Source: a virus
Virus record (IMG/VR): IMGVR_UViG_3300032164_000004
Coordinates: 1 to 64,000 of that record
Reading direction: 5' to 3' (one strand)
DNA: 64,000 bases
The position numbers and the translations under genes were made by a program. Shown piece by piece: positions 8,237 to 17,150 of this stretch. The notes beneath the pieces were generated by a model. The model made no database searches. It was not told the origin of the DNA and was given only the letters and a program-made list of their open reading frames with translations. Every line of letters starts with the position of its first letter. Within the stretch, counting starts at the first letter, position 1.

Positions 8237-9048
8237 AAAACACTTTAACATTTTACCTTGATGAGTACGGAAATAAACATAAAGCTGAAATTATACCAAA
8301 TCTTTCTGGTATAAAAATATTATCCGAATATGGCTTTAGATCATTCGATGGTTTAATAATAACCAAAAATAGGATAATTGAATTATATTTTTCGGATGAA
8401 TCATTTTTAGAATGTACTGAAGATCAAAAAATATTTATTGATACCGGTGAACAAATTTTAGCCAAAGAAATGGAAATCGGACAAAAAATTAAAAAGGGTG
8501 TATTTTTAATTTATAAGGAAAAAACAAATAGGTTTGAAGAAGTTTTTGATCCTTTAAATATTCCAGATAAACATTCATTTTATGCAAATGGAATACTTGT
8601 CTCTCAATGCATATTTTTGGATGAATTTGCTCATATCGATAACACATTAGCCGATCAATTTTTCACTTCAGTTTATCCTACAGTATCTTCAGGTAACACA
8701 ACAAAAGTGGTGGTTGTTTCAACACCTTTAGGAATGAACCATTTCCATAAAATGTGGGTTGAAGCTGAACATGCAGAAAAATTAAGATCTAAGGGCAAAA
8801 TAGCTGAGGCTAATAAAATAAGTAGATTTATACCTATAGATGTACATTATACCGAAGTTCCTGGAAGAGATGAAGAATGGCGAGAACAAGAAATAGCTAA
8901 TTTGGGATCGGATGAAAAATTTGAACAAGAATATATGTGTTTTCATAGAAATACTATATTAAATATCGTAGATTTGGAGAATGGAGATATTGAAGATGTG
9001 AATATGGGTGACCTTTATGAAAAACTTCAAGCACTTCAAGATAACTAA
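8233..9048 (+). CDS. 17: Large terminase piece 2: intein C half, middle extein, second intein N half
   Basis: Residues 1-125 form the C-terminal half of the first intein, ending FYANGILVSQ before Cys126 (8608). Residues 126-235 are terminase: CIFLDEFAHID (Walker B), VVVVSTPLGMNHF (motif III region) and FEQEYM. At Cys236 (8938) a second intein starts, CFHRNTILNIVDLENGDIED, but only 36 residues are present before a stop. So this ORF is a middle segment with intein halves at both ends. The first intein lacks the usual block B His (TEDQ instead of TxxH) and ends in Ser-Gln rather than His-Asn, so its splicing chemistry is atypical. Translation is coupled to the preceding ORF by an ATGA overlap. 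Confidence 0.88.
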   Translation: MKNTLTFYLDEYGNKHKAEIIPNLSGIKILSEYGFRSFDGLIITKNRIIELYFSDESFLECTEDQKIFIDTGEQILAKEMEIGQKIKKGVFLIYKEKTNRFEEVFDPLNIPDKHSFYANGILVSQCIFLDEFAHIDNTLADQFFTSVYPTVSSGNTTKVVVVSTPLGMNHFHKMWVEAEHAEKLRSKGKIAEANKISRFIPIDVHYTEVPGRDEEWREQEIANLGSDEKFEQEYMCFHRNTILNIVDLENGDIEDVNMGDLYEKLQALQDN

Positions 9049-10281
9049 ATGCCACCTCCTAATATCTTAATAAATCCGAATCGTTATAAAATTTTAACTC
9101 CTAATGGATTTGAAGATTTTGTTGGTATTAGGAAAGTAATAAAACCTTTTCATATTCGGTTATTATTGAGTGATAATTCAGAAATATCTTGTTCTGATAA
9201 TCATCCCCTCATATCTTTAGATGATTCCATCGTATTTGCAGGCCAATTAAAACCTCAAGATTACATAAAAACAAAAGAATCTCCTCTTTGGGTTAAATCG
9301 ATTGAAAAAATAAATGGAGAAATAGAACTTTATGATATAGTGGATTCTGGTAAGGATAATTTATATTATGCGAATAATGTGGTTTCACATAATTGTGAGT
9401 TCATAGGTTCCTCTAACACACTGATTTCAAAGAGGAAACTTCGTTTATTGGCAAATGCTCATCATAGACCATTATATTCTCAAGATGGATTAGATGTATA
9501 TGAGGATCCTATGGTAGATATTTTAGAAGATAGAGATGGATTTAAAGAAAATCGACCAAGAAAATATGTCTTATGCGCCGATACGGCGCAAGGAAAATCT
9601 TTAGATTACTCATCATTCGTTGTTGTGGATGTAACAGAATTTCCGTATAAAGTGGTGGCTAAATACCGAAGTAACTTAATTAGTCCTTTAATATATCCAA
9701 ATACAATTTATAATGTAGCTAAAAAATATCATAATGCCCACGTTTTAATAGAAGTTAATGATGCGGGATATCAAGTATCCCAAATGTTACATTACGATTT
9801 AGAATATGATAATATCCTAACATGTGTTATTAAAGGGAGAACAGGACAACAATTATCTGCGGGATTTGCCAAAACGACTCAGTTTGGGGTTAAGATGACA
9901 ACTCCAGTTAAGAAGACCGGATGCGCTAACCTTAAATCTCTTATTGAAAGCAATAAACTCTTACTTTGGGATTATGACACTATTGCCGAAATGACAACAT
10001 TCGTTAATGTTGGAAATTCATTTAAAGCTGAAGAAGGATGCCACGATGATTTGGTTATGTCTATGGTAATATTTTCGTGGGTCGCTTCTCAGAAATATTT
10101 TAGAGAAATGGTTGAAACGGATATCCGTTTAAACATGCAACAGGATATGGAGGATCAATTAGAATATAATATGTTACCTCCTCCTTTAATAAATGATGGT
10201 AACTCGCCAGAAGAAATAATTACGGAAACCGATGTATGGCGTCCGGTTTATGATTTCACAGAACGATATCCGCAATTTTAA
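9049..10281 (+). CDS. 17: Large terminase piece 3: second intein C half and nuclease extein
   Basis: Residues 1-115 are an intein C half (ILTPNGFEDFVGI, block B CSDNHPLIS, ending YYANNVVSHN). It is followed by Cys116 (9394) and the terminase segment CEFIGSSNTLIS. From there the sequence is a gp17 nuclease domain: metal-binding CADTAQGKSLDYSS, LIEVNDAG and EEGCHDDLVMSMVIF. The very short N half (36 aa) and long C half match the atypically split TerL inteins known from metagenomes (AceL-TerL type) at the same insertion point. The ATG directly follows the previous stop (TAAATG). Spliced together, the three pieces give about 575 residues, close to T4 gp17 (610). Confidence 0.9.
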   Translation: MPPPNILINPNRYKILTPNGFEDFVGIRKVIKPFHIRLLLSDNSEISCSDNHPLISLDDSIVFAGQLKPQDYIKTKESPLWVKSIEKINGEIELYDIVDSGKDNLYYANNVVSHNCEFIGSSNTLISKRKLRLLANAHHRPLYSQDGLDVYEDPMVDILEDRDGFKENRPRKYVLCADTAQGKSLDYSSFVVVDVTEFPYKVVAKYRSNLISPLIYPNTIYNVAKKYHNAHVLIEVNDAGYQVSQMLHYDLEYDNILTCVIKGRTGQQLSAGFAKTTQFGVKMTTPVKKTGCANLKSLIESNKLLLWDYDTIAEMTTFVNVGNSFKAEEGCHDDLVMSMVIFSWVASQKYFREMVETDIRLNMQQDMEDQLEYNMLPPPLINDGNSPEEIITETDVWRPVYDFTERYPQF

Positions 10282-10293
10282 AATACCACAAAC

Positions 10294-10301
10294 TATAAAT
10301 A
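10294..10301 (+). promoter_or_regulatory. T4-type late promoter TATAAATA before tail sheath
   Basis: Exact late consensus 43 bp upstream of the sheath ATG. A good ribosome-binding site (AAGGAG) follows. Confidence 0.8.
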
Positions 10302-10343
10302 CTATATGAAATTTAATGATTTTATTAGATAAGGAGAAAAAAC

Positions 10344-12791
10344 ATGGGATTTCCAATTAGTCCAGCCGTGAATGTAAGTGAAATCGACCTAACAACGGTT
10401 GTTCCTGGTTTAGGTACAACTGGTGGAGCATTTGCTGGAGCATTTCAGTGGGGACCTGTTCTAGACAGGACATTAGTGGACAGCGAATTAGTATTAGTTA
10501 ATCGTTTCGGTAAACCGAATGATGATACCTTTAAGAGCTTTTTTACTTGTGCGGATTATTTAGCTTATGCGAATAACCTTACTGTTGTAAGAGTTGTTGG
10601 TACTGCGGCCAAAAATGCTGTTTGTACTGGTTCCGCAATATTAGTTAAAAATGAAGATCATTACGAGAACACATTTGCCGATGGTACCAACAGTGTTGGT
10701 CCTTGGGCCGCAAAATATCCGGGTACTTTAGGTAATTCATTAAAAGTTTCTATTGCCGATCAGGGTAATTATGGAACTTGGGCATATAAAGATGAATTTG
10801 ATTCTGCTCCAGGTACTTCGGAATGGGCGGAAAAAACAGGAGCGACAAGAGATGAATTACATGTTGTGGTTGTAGATGAAGACGGATTATGGACAGGTGT
10901 TCAAGGAGAGATATTAGAGAAGTTTGGCTATTGTTCAAAAGCATCCGACGCTAAATCACCAAATGGAAGTTCAATTTACTACATGAATGTGGTTAATAGA
11001 ACTTCAAAATATATTTGGTGGATGGATCATCCAACAACGGTAACTAATTGGGGTATAGCAGCCGGAACAACGCGATTTGATTTATTGTCAACCAGTGTAG
11101 TTGTTGTAACCGAAACACATACCGGAACATTTGAAGCTGATGAAGATGTGGTTGTTTATGAAGCTATATTAGATACGCTAAGTGTAGATGTACCGGGTAC
11201 GGAATATGTTACGCCTCCAACTATAGCATTTAGTGGTGGTGGTGGAATAGATGGCGAAGTCACTCAAGCTACAGGACATGTTCATCTCACGGAAGCTTTA
11301 CTTCATAGTTTTACCATTGTGGATGCGGGTTCTGGATTTACAGAAGCACCAACTATAACATTTAGTGGTGGAGGTAGAACTGGGGCAAGTGGCGCAACAC
11401 AAGCTACAGGACATGTTCATATTGGTATTACAGGTGCGGATACAGGAAAAATTACAGAATTCACATTAGATACTACTGGAACTAATTACACTTGTTCTCC
11501 TACAATTACACTTCATGCTACAACAGGTGCCGAACCAATAGGTACTGCGGCTATAACAGCTATTATGACTACTGCCGGTGGTGCAACAGGTTCTATTGCA
11601 TCCGCTCACGTTGATACTCCAGGTTCAGGATATACCCTTGAACCAACAATTACACTTACCGTTACTAGTGGCGGATCTAATGGTGTTATTCTTCCTATAG
11701 TAGATCGAACAGATGAATATGTTATTAAAACCGCAGTAGTTGATTCATGGACAGTAGGTACGCATACTTTAATGATAACCCCAACATTAGGTGAACTTTT
11801 TGTACAAGATGAACCAATAGTTGGTGTAGATAGTGGAGCAACCGCTGATGTTGATTCAGTAACAACACCTACGGTAGCTTATAGTTTGACCGGTGGAGTA
11901 ACAACCGCACCAGCAGATGGAGATATTCAAACTGGATTAGATGAATTTGTAAATGCTGAAACCGTAGATGTAGGATTAATCTTAACTGGTGCGGCAAGCA
12001 CAACTGTAGCCGAGTATGCTATCGATAATATCGCCGAAGTTCGTAAAGATTGTGTAGTATTTATTTCACCTTTAATGGCAGATGTGGTTAATAATCCTGG
12101 CGATGAAGCGGACGATATTGTTGTAACCAGAAATGCTTTAACATCTTCAAGTTATGCTTTTATGGATGGAAATTGGTATTATCGGTATGATAAGTATAAT
12201 GACAGATATCGTTGGGTACCATGTAACGGCAGTGTTGCTGGATTAGCAGCAAGAACCGATGATATTCGGGATCCTTGGTATTCTTTCGCCGGTCTAAATC
12301 GCGGTATTTTGAAGAACGTTGTTAAGTTAGCTTGGAATCCATCAAAAGCTTTTAGAGATCAATTATATAAGAGCGGTGTTAATTCTATCGTTTCCTTCCA
12401 AGGTCAAGGTACGGTTTTATATGGAGATAAAACTCTATTATCCAAACCAAGTGCTTTTGATAGAATCAATGTTCGTAGGTTATTCATAGTATTAGAAAAA
12501 TCTATAGCTACAGCGGCTAAATATACCTTATTCGAATTTAATGATGAATTTACTCGGGCTCAATTCCGAACTCTCATTGAACCATTTTTAAGAGATGTCC
12601 AAGGACGTAGAGGAATCTTTGATTTTAAAGTGGTTTGTGATACCACAAACAATACACCTGAAGTAATTGATACTAATAGATTTATAGGTGACATTTATGT
12701 TAAACCAGCTAGAAGTATTAATTTTATCCAACTTAATTTCTGCGCCGTGCGTACCGGTGTGGCATTTGAAGAAATAGTTGGAAAATTTTAA
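10344..12791 (+). CDS. 18: Tail sheath protein (gp18-like) with a repeat-rich insertion
   Basis: 815 residues versus 659 in T4. The N-terminus (MGFPISPAVNVSEIDLTT, then GAFAGAFQWGPV) and C-terminus (FDRINVRRLFIVLEKSIA, then LFEFNDEFTRAQFR, IYVKPARSINFI) are typical of contractile sheath subunits. Residues about 280-450 hold a Gly/Thr-rich insertion with imperfect repeats of the type PGTEYVTPPTIAFSGGGG, GSGFTEAPTITFSGGG and GSGYTLEPTITLTVTSGG, probably an exposed beta domain on the sheath surface. It polymerises around the tail tube and drives DNA injection by contraction. The tail tube gene follows after 24 bp. Confidence 0.92.
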   Translation: MGFPISPAVNVSEIDLTTVVPGLGTTGGAFAGAFQWGPVLDRTLVDSELVLVNRFGKPNDDTFKSFFTCADYLAYANNLTVVRVVGTAAKNAVCTGSAILVKNEDHYENTFADGTNSVGPWAAKYPGTLGNSLKVSIADQGNYGTWAYKDEFDSAPGTSEWAEKTGATRDELHVVVVDEDGLWTGVQGEILEKFGYCSKASDAKSPNGSSIYYMNVVNRTSKYIWWMDHPTTVTNWGIAAGTTRFDLLSTSVVVVTETHTGTFEADEDVVVYEAILDTLSVDVPGTEYVTPPTIAFSGGGGIDGEVTQATGHVHLTEALLHSFTIVDAGSGFTEAPTITFSGGGRTGASGATQATGHVHIGITGADTGKITEFTLDTTGTNYTCSPTITLHATTGAEPIGTAAITAIMTTAGGATGSIASAHVDTPGSGYTLEPTITLTVTSGGSNGVILPIVDRTDEYVIKTAVVDSWTVGTHTLMITPTLGELFVQDEPIVGVDSGATADVDSVTTPTVAYSLTGGVTTAPADGDIQTGLDEFVNAETVDVGLILTGAASTTVAEYAIDNIAEVRKDCVVFISPLMADVVNNPGDEADDIVVTRNALTSSSYAFMDGNWYYRYDKYNDRYRWVPCNGSVAGLAARTDDIRDPWYSFAGLNRGILKNVVKLAWNPSKAFRDQLYKSGVNSIVSFQGQGTVLYGDKTLLSKPSAFDRINVRRLFIVLEKSIATAAKYTLFEFNDEFTRAQFRTLIEPFLRDVQGRRGIFDFKVVCDTTNNTPEVIDTNRFIGDIYVKPARSINFIQLNFCAVRTGVAFEEIVGKF

Positions 12792-12815
12792 GTTAGAGAT
12801 ATAGGAGAAAATACA

Positions 12816-13358
12816 ATGCCATTTAATCTTACTGAATTTAGATCGAATCTAGTTGGAAGCGGCACCAGACCAAATTTATTCCAAATCGAATTGCAATTTC
12901 CACCTGCTGCTATCGATAACGAAGCCGCTAGGTTAGTTACATTTTTAGCTGAAGCATCAAGTTTACCAGCGGACTATGTTGGTGTTATTCCGGTTGCATA
13001 TTTCGGCCGTGAATTAAAATATCCTGGAGATAGACGATTTGAACCTTGGTATATTCAAGTTATTAATGATGAGAATTTCAAAATTCGTGATGCCTTTGAA
13101 CGGTGGATGAATACATTAAATCAACATGTGGCAAATCTGAGAAGTCCTGCCGCAGCAATTCCTAGAGGATATTGTGTTGATGCGGTGGTTAAACAGTATG
13201 CGAAGATTGGTGGAGAACCAATCAAAGAATATACTATGACCGGTGCATGGCCGTCGAATGTTAGTTCCATAGATTTAGCGTGGGAATCGGTCGATACATT
13301 AGAGCGTTTTATGGTTACTTTCCAGTACCAATGGTGGACAAGCAATACTACCACATAA
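12816..13358 (+). CDS. 19: Tail tube protein (gp19-like)
   Basis: 180 residues, matching the size of T4 gp19 (163) and its position after the sheath gene. The features AEASSLPADYVGVIPVAYFGRELKYPGDRRFEPW and RDAFERWMNTLNQH, positions about 47-80 and 90-103, are the hallmark beta-barrel strands of phage tail tubes. Stacked hexamers of this protein form the inner tube through which DNA leaves the head. The ribosome-binding site is AGGAGAA. A GGGGG/CCCCC partial hairpin (13378-13408) lies between it and the portal gene. Confidence 0.92.
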   Translation: MPFNLTEFRSNLVGSGTRPNLFQIELQFPPAAIDNEAARLVTFLAEASSLPADYVGVIPVAYFGRELKYPGDRRFEPWYIQVINDENFKIRDAFERWMNTLNQHVANLRSPAAAIPRGYCVDAVVKQYAKIGGEPIKEYTMTGAWPSNVSSIDLAWESVDTLERFMVTFQYQWWTSNTTT

Positions 13359-13422
13359 TTGAAATATTGTTTTAATTGGGGGTCGGATGCTTAGGCGTTC
13401 GGTCCCCCACATACATATTAAT

Positions 13423-16125
13423 ATGGCCACAAAACAAAAACCTAAAACAAACAGACGTCCTGTGACGAAGAAGAATGATACTAAAGGTCAAATCATAAAT
13501 GAACAGTTTGTTAATGTTATAGAAAACCAAGTACAAAATGGGGAAATAACTTTATCAGAGGCTTTTCAATTATTTGGTTTTCAATTAGGTAAAAAAGATA
13601 AAGGAAAAGAAATTAATCCTTCGTTTGCTATGCCTGCAAATGAGGATGGTGCTCTTACCCTCCAAACAGGTGCAATCTATGGCACATACGTTGACATGGA
13701 TGGTACTGCAAAAAACGAAGTAGAATTAATTACTAGATATAGAGAAGCCGCATTACATCCTGAATGTGATTCGGCTATTGAAGATATTGTAAATGAATCT
13801 ATTGTATGTGAGGAAGATGAACAAGTAATAGAAATAAACCTAGAAGAATTTCCATTACGTGGTTATAGTCCAGAATTCGGCCAATACGTGAAAGCTGAAT
13901 TTGATAATGTTTTAGACCTTTTAAACTTTAGAGATGAAGGGCACAACATATTCAAACGTTGGTATATTGATGGAAGATTATTTTACCATACTATTATAGA
14001 TAATGAAGCTCCAGCAGAAGGTATTAAAGAATTACGTTATTTGGATCCTAGAAGAATACGAAAGATTCGGGAACAAAAGAAAAGGTTAAATGAGTTTGGT
14101 GTTGAAGTTGTGGATAGAATTGATGAATATTATGTTTATAATGAGCGAGGAATAAACAACGCAAATGCGACCGCTGTTATAGGAGTCCGAATATCAGAGG
14201 ATTCCATTGTTTATTCCCATTCAGGATTAGTAGAATCCGGTAAAACACATATAATTTTAAGTCATCTACATAAAGCTTTAAAACCATTAAATCAACTTCG
14301 CCATATCGAAGATGCGGTGGTAATTTACAGATTAAGCCGGGCGCCGGAACGTAGGATATTTTACATTGATGTTGGTAATTTACCTAAGATAAAAGCCGAA
14401 CAATACCTTAGAGATATTATGTTAAAGTATCGGAATAAGTTGGTGTATGATTCCAATACTGGTGAATTAAGAGACGATAAGAAATTCTTATCGATGATGG
14501 AAGACTATTGGCTCCCCCGTCGCGAAGGTTGCATTTGCCTAGACGAGAAGATAAGTCTTTTAGATGGTAGATCTTGCGAGCTATCAAAATTAATCAAAGA
14601 ACATAATTCTGGAATTCAAAATTATACGCTAAGTGTGAGTTCAGATGGTACCATAGTACCTGGTAAAATTTCATGGGCTGGTATAACTAGGAGAAATTCG
14701 GAAGTAATGAAAATTACTTTAGATAATGATGAAAGTGTTACCTCTACTTTAGACCATAAATTTATCTTGAGAACAGGTGAAAAAATTGAGGCAAAAGACT
14801 TAAAAGTTGGTGATTCTTTAATGCCTCTATACACTAGATTGCATCACGTTTCTCCAAATAGAAAGAGTGGAGAATATTTACAGATATTTGATAATAAATC
14901 CGAAAAATGGAAATTCACACATACATTGGTATCCGATTATTTTAATCGTAAAAAAGAAATTAATGAAGTTGTGCACCACGATAATCTCAATAGATTTGAT
15001 AATAGTCCAAAAAATCTCACTTTGATGGATAAAAAGAAACATTGGGCATTACACTCCACAATGGGTACCAAATCCTGGGAGAATGGAAATCGAGAGGAAC
15101 ATTGTAAGAATCTTTCTATTGCCGGTAAAGAATTTTTTGAAACTGAAGAGGGATTAAAAAGACGCCAAGAAATCTCCGACAACAATAGAGTAAATCCAAA
15201 TATAGTGAACGGTTTTACTAATGGTCGAGAAAAAATAAAAGCTTTAAGAGAACAGGATAAATTAAATCTTTCTAAAGAAGAATATCTTGCTAAATGGTCT
15301 CCTGGTCTTAAAAAGATGTTAGAAAATAATTTACGTATAAAGGAAAACAATTTACAAGTAAAAGCCGCACATAATCATAAAGTTAAATCTATTGAGTTTT
15401 TAACCGAACGAATGGACGTTGGAACTTTAACAATTGATGCTAATGAGGAGTATCACGATTATCATAATTTCGCCCTTTCATGCGGCATATTTGTAATGAA
15501 TTCGAAAGGCACAGAAATAGGTACTCTTCCTGGTGGTGAAAATCTGGGAGAAATTACCGACGTTGAGTATTTTGAACAAAAATTATATAGGGCTTTAAAT
15601 GTACCTATATCTAGAATTAAGAGTGAGGGCGGATTTAATCTTGGTCGTTCGGCTGAAATTTCTAGAGATGAAGTCAAATTTTATAAGTTTGTTGTCCGTT
15701 TAAGAAAGAGATTTACTCAATTATTTTTCCAAATATTAAAGACTCAACTTATACTAAAAGGTATAATCCAAGTTGATGAATGGGAGAATTTAAAGAGGGG
15801 TATAAAATTTAAGTTTGCTCAATCATCTTATTATTCGGAACTAAAAGCAGGAGAAATACTTAGAGAACGTGTTGCTACCTTAACAGAAATGAATCCTTTT
15901 GTTGGTACGTATTATTCTATAAATTGGATAAGAAAGAACGTATTAAAACAAACTGAAGATGATATTGTTGAAATAGACCAACAAATAAAAGGAGAACAAG
16001 AAATTATGGCTAATACGTTGGCAACCCAAGCATTAGCACAGCAAATCGCCGGAGCTAGTATGATGGCATTAACACCACAGGCGCAGGGACCCAATTTCCC
16101 CAAATCAAAGCAAGAAGAACCTTAA
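13423..16125 (+). CDS. 20: Portal protein (gp20-like) interrupted by an in-frame HNH intein
   Basis: 900 residues counted from ATG 13423; an upstream ATG at 13387 lies in a hairpin and adds 12 residues unlike the family. Portal landmarks are AALHPECDSAIEDIVNE, LRYLDPRRIRKIRE, YRLSRAPERRIFYIDVGNLP, MMEDYWLPRREG, then after the intein GTEIGTLPGGENLGEI and VPISRIKSEGGF. The intein occupies residues 370-693, and splicing would leave 576 residues (T4 524). The portal is the dodecameric gate through which DNA enters and leaves the head. It follows the tail tube gene as in T4. Confidence 0.92.
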   Translation: MATKQKPKTNRRPVTKKNDTKGQIINEQFVNVIENQVQNGEITLSEAFQLFGFQLGKKDKGKEINPSFAMPANEDGALTLQTGAIYGTYVDMDGTAKNEVELITRYREAALHPECDSAIEDIVNESIVCEEDEQVIEINLEEFPLRGYSPEFGQYVKAEFDNVLDLLNFRDEGHNIFKRWYIDGRLFYHTIIDNEAPAEGIKELRYLDPRRIRKIREQKKRLNEFGVEVVDRIDEYYVYNERGINNANATAVIGVRISEDSIVYSHSGLVESGKTHIILSHLHKALKPLNQLRHIEDAVVIYRLSRAPERRIFYIDVGNLPKIKAEQYLRDIMLKYRNKLVYDSNTGELRDDKKFLSMMEDYWLPRREGCICLDEKISLLDGRSCELSKLIKEHNSGIQNYTLSVSSDGTIVPGKISWAGITRRNSEVMKITLDNDESVTSTLDHKFILRTGEKIEAKDLKVGDSLMPLYTRLHHVSPNRKSGEYLQIFDNKSEKWKFTHTLVSDYFNRKKEINEVVHHDNLNRFDNSPKNLTLMDKKKHWALHSTMGTKSWENGNREEHCKNLSIAGKEFFETEEGLKRRQEISDNNRVNPNIVNGFTNGREKIKALREQDKLNLSKEEYLAKWSPGLKKMLENNLRIKENNLQVKAAHNHKVKSIEFLTERMDVGTLTIDANEEYHDYHNFALSCGIFVMNSKGTEIGTLPGGENLGEITDVEYFEQKLYRALNVPISRIKSEGGFNLGRSAEISRDEVKFYKFVVRLRKRFTQLFFQILKTQLILKGIIQVDEWENLKRGIKFKFAQSSYYSELKAGEILRERVATLTEMNPFVGTYYSINWIRKNVLKQTEDDIVEIDQQIKGEQEIMANTLATQALAQQIAGASMMALTPQAQGPNFPKSKQEEP
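14530..15501 (+). mobile_element. Intein with HNH homing endonuclease in the portal gene
   Basis: 324 residues beginning with Cys (CICLDEKISLLDG), with block B STLDHKFIL and ending FALSCGIFVMN before the +1 Ser of SKGTEIG. The penultimate residue is Met instead of the usual His. The middle contains an HNH nuclease (EVVHHDNLNRFDNSPKNLTLM, then HWALHS). The insertion lies between the MMEDYWLPRREG and GTEIGTLPGG portal motifs, a highly conserved site as expected for homing. Confidence 0.88.
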
Positions 16126-16137
16126 AGGAGTTATGAA

Positions 16138-16575
16138 ATGAAACCTATGGTTGATTTTTTTAAATCTGTAGAAGAAAGCAGTATCGAAGGATGTAATTCG
16201 TCTTTACAAAATTTACTTGGAGAAAAAATTCAAGTAAAAATGGCAGAATCATATTTTAATATCGCAAGTACCTGGTTAACCGGTACAGATGAAGAACCTA
16301 CGGAAGTGGTTGAAGATATTGAAGAGGATGAATCTTCTGACGAAATGGTTGAAAGTGTTATTGCAACTCTCGCGGATATAGTTGAAGGTAATGAAGATGC
16401 TATTGTAACCTTCACCAATAACACTTCAACATTTGTAACTCCTAATGTAGCTACCAAATTATTGGAAGTTTGGTTGAGTTTAAATGAAGAAAATAGAGCA
16501 ATATTTATAGATAGACTGGCAGAAGGTCATAATTCTTTTAATACGATGGTGGAGTTTTCATTAAAAGATAAGTAG
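16138..16575 (+). CDS. Probable prohead core protein (gp67-like position)
   Basis: 145 residues, acidic, with a Glu/Asp-rich central stretch (VVEDIEEDESSDEMVE). It sits where T4 has the prohead core genes 67 and 68, between portal and prohead protease. I see no direct sequence motif, so the role as an assembly core component cleaved by the prohead protease rests on position and composition. The ribosome-binding site is AAGGAG. Confidence 0.55.
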   Translation: MKPMVDFFKSVEESSIEGCNSSLQNLLGEKIQVKMAESYFNIASTWLTGTDEEPTEVVEDIEEDESSDEMVESVIATLADIVEGNEDAIVTFTNNTSTFVTPNVATKLLEVWLSLNEENRAIFIDRLAEGHNSFNTMVEFSLKDK

Positions 16576-16583
16576 AGGCAAAT

Positions 16584-17150
16584 ATGGTAGATCCTAGAAT
16601 TTTAGACTATATTGATGCTAGGCAAAATACAAATGCCTATGATTTAATGAAGGACCGTCTAAGTCTTATTATTACAGATAGGCTCCAAGATAAACGGATG
16701 GAACTTGCCGCTAGTATATTTAATCGGGAAATTGACGAAGAAGCGGAAGATTTACAAGAAAAGCGAAGCGTTGGTAGGATTAATAGTTCTATACCTGGGG
16801 TTTCTATGTATGGAATGTCCGCTCCATTTGGTAGAAACGTTCAACGTTATTTATCGCCTAAAAGTTTTATGACTCGTTTGGCTTACAAATACGGATTTAG
16901 ACATTCCCATACGAAACACGTTGAAGGTGGTTCAAAAAAGCATACATTCAGTCATCCGAATGGTAGTCAATTAAGTATTCATTCTGGAGGAGCAAGCGGA
17001 ACTTATTGGGCGCACCATTCTAAATCTGGCTCTAGATGGTCCCATTTGGGTAGTGGTAATACTCATTCAGGATTAAGTAAACATTTTAAAAAATCCTTTA
17101 AATTAAAACCACAAAGATTTCACGAAGAATTGGAGGTTATAAAAGAATAA
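16584..17150 (+). CDS. Probable prohead core protein (gp68-like position)
   Basis: 188 residues. The N-terminal 75 residues are helical and charged, including YDLMKDRLSLIITDRLQDKRMELAASIF, positions about 18-46, similar in style to T4 gp68. The C-terminal half is unusual: basic, His/Ser/Gly-rich (RHSHTKHVEGGSKKHTFSH, GASGTYWAHHSKSGSRWSH), which may bind nucleic acid or be a separate domain. The stop overlaps the protease start (TAATG). Confidence 0.55.
   Translation: MVDPRILDYIDARQNTNAYDLMKDRLSLIITDRLQDKRMELAASIFNREIDEEAEDLQEKRSVGRINSSIPGVSMYGMSAPFGRNVQRYLSPKSFMTRLAYKYGFRHSHTKHVEGGSKKHTFSHPNGSQLSIHSGGASGTYWAHHSKSGSRWSHLGSGNTHSGLSKHFKKSFKLKPQRFHEELEVIKE

Noticed and set aside
6878-10281. Group I introns or sequencing frameshifts as cause of the broken terminase gene
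   Set aside because: The interrupting sequence encodes intein N and C halves with Cys1, block B-like and C-terminal motifs that join the exteins exactly; the breaks are clean stop/start overlaps.
13378-13408. Terminator between tail tube and portal
   Set aside because: GGGGG/CCCCC arms are followed by mismatches and no T-run; could be an mRNA hairpin, but evidence is too weak for a feature.
14937-15350. 137-codon minus-strand frame inside the portal intein
   Set aside because: Antisense to the intein endonuclease; no promoter or ribosome-binding site.
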